From: Sphingobacterium alkalisoli
GTDB lineage: Bacteria > Bacteroidota > Bacteroidia > Sphingobacteriales > Sphingobacteriaceae
Reading direction: 5' to 3'
DNA: 64,000 bases
NCBI RefSeq assembly: GCF_005049105.1
Contig: NZ_SUKA01000001.1
Location: 682,001 to 746,000, forward strand
Of the stretch, positions 9,841 through 18,400 are shown piece after piece. Position numbers and translations under genes: made by a program. Each line of letters starts with the position of its first letter. The stretch's first letter is position 1. The notes beneath the pieces were generated by a model that searched no databases, was not told the DNA's origin, and worked only from the letters and a program-made list of their open reading frames with translations.

Positions 9841-11334
9841 ATGTCTCCTATAACTCTTCTCGCATTCTTGGTCGTTTACTTCGGTGTGCTGTTAAGCGTA
9901 TCGCACTTTACAGCAAAAAAATCGTCTGATAACGCTACGTTCTTCGTTGCAAACAAGAATTCGAAATGGTATATGGTCGCCTTTGGAATGATTGGAACAG
10001 CCCTCTCTGGCGTAACCTTCATTTCTGTACCTGGAGCCGTAGGACTCTCCAATTTTAGTTATTTTCAGTTCGTTTTGGGAAATGCACTGGGTTTCTTGGT
10101 GATTGCCTACGTACTACTTCCACTATATTACCGTATGAATCTAACGTCTATCTACACCTATTTGGAAGAGCGACTTGGACATCGGAGCTATAAAACTGGA
10201 GCAATGATCTTTTTGATATCCCGTACGATTGGATCGGCATTTCGTTTATACCTGGTAGCAATTATCCTTCAGAAATTTATTTTTGATGCGTGGAATGTGC
10301 CCTTCGCCGTAACGGTAGCAGTCTGTTTGTTATTGATATGGCTATATACAAATAAGGGAGGGTTAAAGACCATAATTATTACGGATATGTTACAGACGTT
10401 CTTCTTATTATTAGCCGTGATACTTTCCATCTTTTTTATGGCGGATGGTTTGGGAATCTCGGTCTTTGAAGCTTTTGAAAAAGTAAAAGACAGTACGTAT
10501 TCTCAGATTTTTATCTGGGAAAACCTATTGGGCGATAAGAACCATTTTTGGAAACATATGATCGGTGGAGCCTTCGTTACCATTGCGATGACCGGATTGG
10601 ATCAGGACCTGATGCAGAAAAATTTAAGTATGAAGACCATCGGTGAAGCGCAAAAAAACATGTTGACCTTTACCGGGATATTTGTTGTAATCAACTTGTT
10701 TTTCTTAGCAGTGGGTGCATTGCTGTATATTTACGTGGGCGAGAAAGGAATTGATATCAGTGCATTGCGCACACCGGATTATTTGTATCCTGAGATTGCA
10801 TTGAATAATTTGACACTCGTAGCCGGGATCATCTTTATGATGGGATTGACGGCAGCGACTTTTGCTACAACAGATTCGGCGCTTACGGCGTTAACAACCT
10901 CATTCTGTATTGATTTTCTCAACTTCAATAAAAAGGAAAATCCGAACGATCCTAAATTGGTGCGTTCTAGAAATATCGTGCATCTCGTGTTTTCCTTCAT
11001 TATGCTATTGGTAATCTTGGGATTTCGGATCATAAATGATGACTCGGTCGTCACCGCCATATTCACAGCGGCAAGTTATACCTATGGTCCGCTTCTAGGT
11101 TTGTTTGCTTTTGGTATTCTGACCAAAATGCAGGTGAATGATAAATTAGTGCCTTTCTTTTGTGTGCTATCTCCTGTTTTACTGTTTTTGTTGAATACGT
11201 ATTACATTATACCCCACACAACGTATCGAATCGGATTTGAGCTGATCATGTACAATGCGCTGATAACCGCTTTGCTGTTAGCGTTAACATCTCCTGGAAA
11301 GATGTCTCTGGAAAAGCAAGCTTCTCTTCGGTAA
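9841..11334 (+). CDS. Sodium:solute symporter (SSS family), possible MurNAc/amino-sugar importer
   Basis: This is an integral membrane transporter of 497 residues with about 13 predicted hydrophobic helices. SSS hallmarks include 'KNSKWYMVAFGMIGTALSGVTF' near residue 40, 'GGAFVTIAMTGLDQDLMQKNLS' around 240-260 and 'MGLTAATFATTDSALTALTTSFCIDF' around 335-365. It would drive substrate uptake across the inner membrane with sodium. It closes the region-1 cluster directly after murQ. The same pairing occurs in the T. forsythia MurNAc operon (MurT is an SSS protein), which supports MurNAc or a related amino sugar as cargo, but this cannot be read from sequence. A weak promoter-like TAATCTTG lies just before the start. 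Confidence 0.9.
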   Translation: MSPITLLAFLVVYFGVLLSVSHFTAKKSSDNATFFVANKNSKWYMVAFGMIGTALSGVTFISVPGAVGLSNFSYFQFVLGNALGFLVIAYVLLPLYYRMNLTSIYTYLEERLGHRSYKTGAMIFLISRTIGSAFRLYLVAIILQKFIFDAWNVPFAVTVAVCLLLIWLYTNKGGLKTIIITDMLQTFFLLLAVILSIFFMADGLGISVFEAFEKVKDSTYSQIFIWENLLGDKNHFWKHMIGGAFVTIAMTGLDQDLMQKNLSMKTIGEAQKNMLTFTGIFVVINLFFLAVGALLYIYVGEKGIDISALRTPDYLYPEIALNNLTLVAGIIFMMGLTAATFATTDSALTALTTSFCIDFLNFNKKENPNDPKLVRSRNIVHLVFSFIMLLVILGFRIINDDSVVTAIFTAASYTYGPLLGLFAFGILTKMQVNDKLVPFFCVLSPVLLFLLNTYYIIPHTTYRIGFELIMYNALITALLLALTSPGKMSLEKQASLR

Positions 11335-11404
11335 GAAGCCTAACGTTGCTCTTGAGATTAGCTGTTAGAAGGAGGGTTTAATTTAATCAATTTGAAATTT
11401 CCCA

Positions 11405-11935
11405 TCGCACTACCTTTCCGTCGCTGCCACGACAGGGCTCCAAACTTTTTTCATTAATCATTTGTTTTAAAAGGAATTCAAGAGACCTCTTTGAGGGTTT
11501 TCTTGAAAAAAAGTTTGACAAAACCGACCGACAGGGAGCTCATCCGAAGGATAATTCAAGACTGGGTCAATGTTACGCTAAAAGCTTTTGGATTTACTAA
11601 ACAGCTCCAAGGACGTTACGCGTCGGGGATCTGTTCTTAACGCAAATCCAAAGCTTTATTAACGCTACATAGACCTAGGTCGTCCTTTTAACTTGTACTG
11701 TAGTTTAAAAACAATACAAAGCACTTTCCTTACATACCCGACAAATGTCGCCTGTGAAAATTTTGGCATTAGCAGGTGGATGCACTATCCCTACGGCCAA
11801 AAGTTTCGAGCGACACGCTTTTGCGTACTTTTGGCAAGACAACCCTCGAAGAGGTCTCTTGAATGCCATTGAATACAAATAAAAAATGAAAAAAAGTACG
11901 AGCCTCGCCACGGCTCGAGTGGCAAATGAAAAAAT
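11405..11935 (+). repeat. Dispersed mosaic repeat, copy 1
   Basis: The block 11557-11689 matches the reverse complement of 54972-55103 almost base for base. The first 54 bases differ at one position and the centre diverges for about 20 bases. Matching segments continue in the same order beyond it: 'AAATGTCGCCT', 'AGCAGG', a 'GCGAC..TTTTGC.TACTTTT' stretch and a terminal 'GCCACGGC..AGTGGC' block, ending near 11935. This copy also has an extra left piece: 11473-11505 is the inverse of 11835-11867 with 30 of 33 positions paired, and its outer flank carries a third version of the 'GCCACGACAGGGCTC' end. Inside the core, 'AAAGCTTTTGGATTT' and 'AAATCCAAAGCTTT' form another inverted pair. No transposase is seen. 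Confidence 0.85.
11473..11867. repeat. 33-bp imperfect inverted repeat (arms 11473-11505 and 11835-11867)
   Basis: The arms pair at 30 of 33 positions and enclose 329 bases that include the conserved core of the mosaic repeat. Outside the arms the similarity continues more weakly (AT-rich 'TTTTTTCATT' and a 'CCACG' block), so the ends of the element are inverted relative to one another, as in a transposon-like or MITE-like unit. Confidence 0.8.
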
Positions 11936-12148
11936 ACGGATAATAATGTTTGCGAATACAATCTAGAACCAGTAAAGAAATGTGTTTGAAATAAGCCTTC
12001 ATTTCTCCTATTCACAAAATTTCCCCTTAGGAATCAAAGTTGAGCGTGAAGATAGACATTGATGGATAGGGTGCTTTTTTATTTCAAGCAAATATAGTTG
12101 TATACGTAAGCAACTTTATCTAAGTTTGAGTCTTAGTTTTTTGCACGC

Positions 12149-12964
12149 ATGTATCATTTAATAAACGAAACTGTATCTTCTATACGCCGTAAAATAGGCG
12201 ACTTTAAGCCCGAATTTGGAATTATACTGGGTACTGGCCTGGGTAAGCTGGTAAATGAAATCGAGATAACGCATCAACTTATGTACGCGAATATCCCCAA
12301 TTTTCCAATTTCCACAGTTGAATTTCATTCCGGTAAACTTATTTTTGGTAAATTAAATGGTCGAAATGTAGTAGCGATGCAGGGGCGTCTGCATTATTAT
12401 GAGGGATATGATATGCAGGAAATCACCTTTCCCGTTCGGATCATGAAAGCCCTTGGCATAGAAAAGCTGTTTGTATCGAATGCGTCAGGATCTTTAAATC
12501 CCACAATCCAAAAAGGGCATATCGGAATTGTAGATGATCATATTAATCTCTTACCGGATAATCCCTTGCGAGGATCTAACGATGCTGATTATGGTCCGCG
12601 GTTTCCCGATATGAGTGCGCCGTACGACAAAGTGATGTTGCGACAGGGCCTGGATATCGCCGATAGGCTAAATATTATAGCACATAAAGTGGTGTATGTC
12701 GCTACACCGGGCCCGAATTTGGAAACCAAGGCTGAATATCGGTACATGCGGATAATAGGGGGGGATATCGTAGGAATGAGTACAGTGCCGGAGGTAATTG
12801 TAGCGAATCATATGGGGCTCCCCGTTTTCGCTATATCCGTGATTACCGACGAAGGGTATCATGCGGATTTAAAGCCGGTATCGTTAGCCGAAATTGTGGC
12901 AGTCGCCAATGAAGCTGAGCCAAAGCTCACCGCGATATTGAAGGAGTTAATTGCGTTGCAATAA
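12149..12964 (+). CDS. punA: Purine nucleoside phosphorylase (trimeric type)
   Basis: This cytoplasmic purine-salvage enzyme splits inosine or guanosine with phosphate into base and ribose-1-phosphate. It has 271 residues, normal for the trimeric class. Visible motifs are 'IILGTGLGKL' (phosphate loop, about 26-35), 'AMQGRLHYYEGYDMQEITFPVRIMKALG' (about 75-102), 'VSNASGSLNP', 'TPGPNLETKAEYRYMR' and 'VGMSTVPEVIVANHMGLPVFAISVITD' (family signature, about 207-233). It stands alone between the mosaic repeat and a porin gene, 102 bases from the latter. The assignment to the punA/deoD-like trimeric group rather than MTA phosphorylase rests on the motif form and is fairly safe. Confidence 0.93.
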   Translation: MYHLINETVSSIRRKIGDFKPEFGIILGTGLGKLVNEIEITHQLMYANIPNFPISTVEFHSGKLIFGKLNGRNVVAMQGRLHYYEGYDMQEITFPVRIMKALGIEKLFVSNASGSLNPTIQKGHIGIVDDHINLLPDNPLRGSNDADYGPRFPDMSAPYDKVMLRQGLDIADRLNIIAHKVVYVATPGPNLETKAEYRYMRIIGGDIVGMSTVPEVIVANHMGLPVFAISVITDEGYHADLKPVSLAEIVAVANEAEPKLTAILKELIALQ

Positions 12965-13066
12965 CGGTCGATGATTACCGTTAATCAGGAGGGGCTTTTA
13001 TATTACTTGTGCGACTTGCATATAAACGGCAAGTTCTCTAAGTTTGCTGGATAATAAATAGATTAC

Positions 13067-15049
13067 ATGAAGTATTTGATGCCCTTTCTTTTTAGTGTTG
13101 TCGTGTTGTTGGGCATGACTTCGCAAGCGTATGCGCAAGAAGATGAGGAATTTAGTAGTGCGTTGGACTCCGCGCGTGCGTTGGAAGATAATAAAAAGGA
13201 TTCGGTTATTTTTAATGCAAAATATGTTCGATATGCAACGTTGAATATGTTGAAAAATGCGTCGTATACCAAGCAGATCGATACCACACATTATAATTTT
13301 CAATATTACAATCCGCAGAATCACCCTTGGAACCCGAGTATACATTTGGGATCGTACGGTCTGGCAACGAGAGATCTGCTTTTTAATCCCAATAAGTCCA
13401 TCGGATTCCAGCCGGGATTTCATGCATTGGAAAGGTACTTACTGACCTCTGATTCGGTGATCTATTATAGAGCCAGAGCAAGGTTTTCAGAGCTTTATGC
13501 CGTCGGATTCTTTTTTGATGACCAGGTGTTTAAGGCGAAACTGGCACAAAATATCAACCCGCATTGGAACGTGGGGGTACAGTACGAAGCAACAAATACA
13601 GACGGTTACTTTTTTAATCAGACTTATGCAGATCGTAAAGGATCTGTTTTTTCATGGTATGAGTCGCCAAATCGACGTTATAACATGCTGGTAAATGCTG
13701 CATTTAACAAAATCGACGCTACCGAAAATGGTTCGGTTATCAATGATAGCCTTTTCAGAGATGAAAATCTCACCTCATTAACCGGTGTGACGACTCGTCT
13801 TACAGGACAGCAAGCGAACAGACCTTATAATAAATGGCTGGACAACGGATTGTTTTTACGCCAATCGTTTTATATTGGCAGGTTAGATACCCTAAATGCA
13901 GGCCTGCCCGAGATGGAAATCCATCCAACAAATTCATTTGCACACAATTCCTCTATCAGACAGCGAAAGTATGTTTTCTTTAAGAATGAAGATGACCAAT
14001 ATGACGCTTTTCCCTTTGGTAATACGAAGCTAGTACGTGATACCACCAAGATTACGACCATATCAAATGAGTTTACGTATGCCTTTTACCTGCGGAATAA
14101 GTCCTTGTTAAAAAATGAAGCTAAATTAAACCTTGGATTCCAAAATGACCTGATTTGGTATGAAGACAGCCTGTCCAATGATTTCTTTCAAAATAGTGCC
14201 GTTAAAGGAGATCTGAGCTATCAATTTAGCAACAGGGTAAATTTCAAACTGGCGGTAAACCAAATTGTATTGGGAAGAAATGTGGGTGATTTTCTCTATG
14301 AAGCAGATGCGGATGTATTTGTAGGGGACAAGATCGGTCGGGTTTCCATTGGCGCGTATTCGCAGAATAAATCGCCTGAAATGACGTTTTCAAGGATGAA
14401 TTATACCTACCACACCTGGTCGAGTAACCTCGATAAGGAGAAGACGCAAAATTTATCCTTTAAATACCAAAATGACAAAATTGGATTCTCGGGGAAAGCG
14501 GAGTATTTTTTGATTAGTAATTACCTCTACTTTAAAGAGGTGGCTAATCCGAATGACGATGAGCGGATAGAAAAGTTGATCGAGCCAGCTCAATATGGCA
14601 ACCTCAATTTATTAAAGGTCAGTGTAGGGCAAAATTTTAGATTCGGGAAGTTCCATTTAGATAACTTGGTCGTATATCAAAAATCGGATGCAATGGATGT
14701 ACTGGCAACTCCCGAATTATATACTTGGCATAGTCTGTATTACGGCGATGTAGCATATAAGGTTTTGGATTTCAGAATTGGATTGGATGGAAGGTTTAAT
14801 ACACCTTTTAGAACTCCTTCCTACGCGATTAATGCCGGACAGTTTTATAACGATAATGTAGGGCTTGAATTTTCTACTTATCCTATTGTAGATGTATGGG
14901 CTACAGCAAATATTAAACGTGTAAATTTGTTTATCAGTTATAACTTTGTGAATCAATATATCTATCCCAAAGGGTATTATACCGTACGGCGATATCCGAT
15001 GAACCCGGCTAACTTACGTTTTGGGGTTTCTTGGAAGTTTTACGACTAA
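13067..15049 (+). CDS. Porin_10-like putative outer-membrane porin
   Basis: A signal peptide (residues 1-24, ending AYAQ) precedes an acidic linker, then a beta-rich region of alternating aromatic strands to the C-terminus ('LRFGVSWKFYD', ending in an aromatic barrel strand). Passages such as 'YNPQNHPWNPSIHLGSYGLATRDLLF' and 'YYRARARFSELYAVGFFFDDQVFKAKLAQNINPHWNVGVQYEAT' match the Bacteroidota 'putative porin' family (Pfam Porin_10). At 660 residues it is of usual length. It probably forms an outer-membrane beta-barrel, with unknown cargo. It is monocistronic, with an upstream purine phosphorylase and downstream tRNA genes. In this phylum the gene is often near nucleoside-salvage genes, but no functional link is proven. 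Confidence 0.85.
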   Translation: MKYLMPFLFSVVVLLGMTSQAYAQEDEEFSSALDSARALEDNKKDSVIFNAKYVRYATLNMLKNASYTKQIDTTHYNFQYYNPQNHPWNPSIHLGSYGLATRDLLFNPNKSIGFQPGFHALERYLLTSDSVIYYRARARFSELYAVGFFFDDQVFKAKLAQNINPHWNVGVQYEATNTDGYFFNQTYADRKGSVFSWYESPNRRYNMLVNAAFNKIDATENGSVINDSLFRDENLTSLTGVTTRLTGQQANRPYNKWLDNGLFLRQSFYIGRLDTLNAGLPEMEIHPTNSFAHNSSIRQRKYVFFKNEDDQYDAFPFGNTKLVRDTTKITTISNEFTYAFYLRNKSLLKNEAKLNLGFQNDLIWYEDSLSNDFFQNSAVKGDLSYQFSNRVNFKLAVNQIVLGRNVGDFLYEADADVFVGDKIGRVSIGAYSQNKSPEMTFSRMNYTYHTWSSNLDKEKTQNLSFKYQNDKIGFSGKAEYFLISNYLYFKEVANPNDDERIEKLIEPAQYGNLNLLKVSVGQNFRFGKFHLDNLVVYQKSDAMDVLATPELYTWHSLYYGDVAYKVLDFRIGLDGRFNTPFRTPSYAINAGQFYNDNVGLEFSTYPIVDVWATANIKRVNLFISYNFVNQYIYPKGYYTVRRYPMNPANLRFGVSWKFYD

Positions 15050-15111
15050 AATATATGTAATTGTATGTTAGTTGATTGTGTGTGGGCTGTTAAAAAATGT
15101 TTGTAAAATAT

Positions 15112-15141
15112 TTTGAAACTAAAAATTAAGACCTATATTTG
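15112..15141 (+). promoter_or_regulatory. Bacteroidota-type promoter for the tRNA-Val pair
   Basis: TTTG at 15112-15115 and TATATTTG at 15134-15141 match the -33 and -7 consensus (TTTG and TAnnTTTG) exactly, with an 18-base spacer. Transcription should begin about 15148, just before the first tRNA at 15160. Confidence 0.85.
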
Positions 15142-15159
15142 CACACGCAATTAGCAAAA

Positions 15160-15234
15160 GGAGAATTAGCTCAGCTGGTTCAGAGCACCTGCCTTACAAG
15201 CAGGGGGTCACTGGTTCGAACCCAGTATTCTCCA
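15160..15234 (+). tRNA. tRNA-Val (anticodon TAC), copy 1
   Basis: The cloverleaf folds fully: acceptor GGAGAAT/ATTCTCC, D-stem GCTC/GAGC, anticodon stem CCTGC/GCAGG with loop CTTACAA (T33, anticodon TAC), and T-arm ACTGG-TTCGAAC-CCAGT. The discriminator is A and the CCA end is not encoded. It reads GTA and probably other GTN codons. It is the first of two tandem copies. Confidence 0.97.
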
Positions 15235-15246
15235 CAAACAGCATTC

Positions 15247-15321
15247 GGGAGATTAGCTCAGCTGGTTCAGAGCACCTGCCTTACAAGCAGGGGGTCACTG
15301 GTTCGAACCCAGTATCTCCCA
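15247..15321 (+). tRNA. tRNA-Val (anticodon TAC), copy 2
   Basis: The acceptor stem is GGGAGAT/ATCTCCC, and the body between the acceptor strands is identical to the copy at 15160 (same D-arm, anticodon loop CTTACAA and T-arm). The two genes are separated by 12 bases and share one promoter and one terminator. CCA is not encoded. Confidence 0.97.
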
Positions 15322-15325
15322 CAAA

Positions 15326-15352
15326 AAGCATCCACTGGGATGCTTTTTTTTT
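15326..15352 (+). terminator. Rho-independent terminator after the tRNA pair
   Basis: GCATCC-actg-GGATGC forms a stem, extended by AA/TT pairs, and is followed directly by nine T residues. It closes the tRNA-Val transcript. Confidence 0.9.
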
Positions 15353-15487
15353 GAAATTGAACCTTCTCCGAACTTGACGAAAACTCCCTCATAATATTTA
15401 ATGTTATTTTTACATTACTAAGTATTATTTCTATATTGTAATCGAAGACCATAGATAAACACACTATAAAATCGAAAAGTTGTTAGA

Positions 15488-18400
15488 ATGAAATTTTGGA
15501 GACAGGTTCTGCTATTTGTTGCCTACTATGTTTTATGCTCCTATGCAATCGCCCAAAATCAGTTTGTTTTTAGACATATTGATGCTATTACCGGCGTATC
15601 AGACAATGTGATCAAAGGGATTAACAGTCTCCCTGACGGAAGAATAAGTATTCGGACGCAATCGATGCTTAACTTATACAATGGAGCAACTTTTGATTAT
15701 TTTAGGGAAACCGGTAGGTCAAACTATACTTGGCAACATACGGGTTACGAGCACGAATATGTCGACGGTCTGAATAGGTTATGGCTTAAACGAAAGCAAA
15801 AGTTACAGTTATTTGATTTACGGACCAACCAATTTGTTGAAAACATCGAAAAGGTGATCACGTCCTATGGCGTGAAGAATAAGCTGGCCGATTTCTTTAT
15901 CGACAAGTCAAAAAACCTATGGTTTCTTTCCGAAGAAAACGATCTTTCTTATTACGATATTGCGTTGAGAAAACTGATCTCCTTACCAAAAGTAGATAAT
16001 AACCATATGAAAAAGTTTGGTGTACCTCGTCAAATTGAGCAGGACGGCGACACCTTATGGATTCTCTACTCCAAAGGATTGCTCCAAAAGTGGAGCTATA
16101 AGACACAAAAGGTTATTGTTCAGGATGAAAGGTTGGTCGGTAAGATCAATGAAGCATCACATGCCTTAGTCCTTCGTCGATCCCTAAAAGGAGATCTCTG
16201 GCTTCTGCACCACACTGATCTGTTTTTCTACTCTTCATTATCAGATCGTTGGGATATGGTTAGCAGCATTTCTGGATTATCCAACTTCTTTACTTGTATG
16301 GATGTTGATAAGAATGGAGACGTATGGATCGGAACCTCCCAGTCTGAAATACGTATCGTGCAAGCATTGGGTCGGACTGTACAGTCGTTCGTAGGTATGC
16401 CCTTGACTTCTGGCGGTGTTTTGGTAAACGACATAAGCTCGCTTTATATAGATGACGACAATGGAGTCTGGGTGGGCACCTTGTTTCAGGGAGTTTGCTA
16501 CTATCACGCGAGTATGCGGAAAATACACTTATTGCATACGATAGCACATGATAGTCCGGTTACGAATGAAAATGTACGCGGTTTTCTCGAAGAACCTGAT
16601 GGTACCCTTCTTATTGGCACGATTAACGGATTGTTTCGCTATTTTCCGCATTCGGCTAAAATGGAGCCCGTTTATCGGGAATTGGAAGGAAAGCTTTGTA
16701 TGTGGCTCTATAGAGATAGTAAGGGGCGTATTTGGATCCCCACATTTCACAACGGTATTTTCTGTATTGAAAATGGTAAGGTACGGCAGTACGAGAAGAA
16801 AGGCGTATCCATACATGCCAGCCCCAACCCCAACAGCGCAAGAACGATGATAGAGGATCACCTGGGACAACTGTGGGTGAGTGTTTATGGTGGTGTCGGC
16901 CGTTTCGATCCAAATAATGGAAATATTGAGTTCCTACACGAGAGACATCCTGAAATCAAGAACCTCAAACTGGGGCTTACATTTTCCCAGATGGATAAAG
17001 AGACAATCGCTGTTGCTGCTGAAGAGCTTTACTTTTACAATGTGAGAAAAGACAGTGTTTGGTTTCCGTCTTACAGATCGCTCATAAATTCGCACGGTGC
17101 AGAGTTTAACTTTATCTATCCCGATCGCCGAAAACTACATTGGATCAGCGTAGACGGATTGAAAGTATGGGACGAATCCAACCAAAGGCTCTATGAAATA
17201 CCCGTGCATAACGACCGACCCAACCAGACCGTATCGGCTATACTAGAGGACGCCACAGGGGATATATGGGTGTCGACCATGAACGGTATTAGCAAGATAG
17301 CCGTAAACAAAAATGAAGATGGTTATATCTTTTCGGTTACGAATTTCGGACAAATAGACGGAGCAGGGATTCAGGGCGGACGTTTCAACACAGGGGCTTC
17401 CGTATATGCAGCGGATGGCACTATGTACTTTGGAGGCGTGCATGGTATCAGCATGTTCAATCCACGCCTACTTGTTTATAATACAAGCAACCACAAACCT
17501 ATTTTCACCGGTTTTCGTGTGTTCAATCATGCGATCAAAGCTGGAGATCAATATAATGGTAGAGTTTTATTTGAGCAACCTATCAATCAAATCCATGAGA
17601 TCAAACTGAAGTACAATGAAAACTTCATAACGTTGGAATTTGCCGGGTTGAATTATGTACATCCTTCCCGTTCTTATCTACGTTACAAAATGGAGAACTA
17701 TGACCAGGACTGGGTCGAAGTACAAGTTGACGGGGTAGGACGAATCAATTATACAGGCGTACCTCCGGGAACCTATATTTTTAGGGTATACGCAGCCAAT
17801 AGCGACAAGGTATGGGGTGACGAATACACAGAGATCAAAGTCGTCGTTAATCCTCCTTTTTGGGCAACAATCTGGGCTAAGGCTCTTTATATGTTGCTTT
17901 TGGTGACTGCCGTAATGGCAATAATCCACTATTTTAATCGGCGGAATCAAGAGAAGATTATTCGTCAGAGAGAGCTAGAAGCACAGATTCAAAGGGAAGA
18001 ATTGGATCAGTTCAAGCTGAATTTCTTTACCAATCTTAGTCATGAGTTTAGAACACCTTTGTCACTAATCATGACCCCACTCGACTTGTTGGCCAAAGAG
18101 GTAAAGGACGCTGATCTGAAAAATAAGCTGCTATCGATTTATAGACATTCAAAAGATCTCCTTTCCATGGTCAACCAATTGCTCGATTTTCGAAAGCTAG
18201 AGGTAAGAGGGGAGACGTTACGACTTAGCCACGGAGATATCGTTGAGTTTCTTGAAGGTATCTATACCACTTTCAAACCAATAGCGGAAAGCAAAAGACT
18301 CAATTTTAGCTTTGATGGCTCCGATGATCCGATCTATATGTTTTTTGACAAAGACAAGATCGTAAAGGTGATGAATAACCTCTTGTCCAATGCTTTCAAA

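Larger units (their letters stand above)
11335..12148. other. Gene-free stretch of about 0.8 kb, mostly the mosaic repeat
   Basis: I see no credible gene here. Short open frames on the minus strand (for example 11705-11911) are low-complexity, lack family features and overlap repeated non-coding DNA. About 11405-11935 is the dispersed element described separately. The remaining roughly 200 bases before the next gene are AT-rich and presumably carry the purine nucleoside phosphorylase promoter. Confidence 0.75.

Noticed and set aside
11705..12015. Three overlapping short minus-strand frames
   Set aside because: They are low-complexity Phe/Ser-rich translations of the repeat end and AT-rich DNA, without family features.
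15139..15354. 71-codon open frame across the two tRNA genes
   Set aside because: It is a repetitive translation of the tandem tRNA-Val sequences. The tRNAs, their promoter and terminator fully explain the region.
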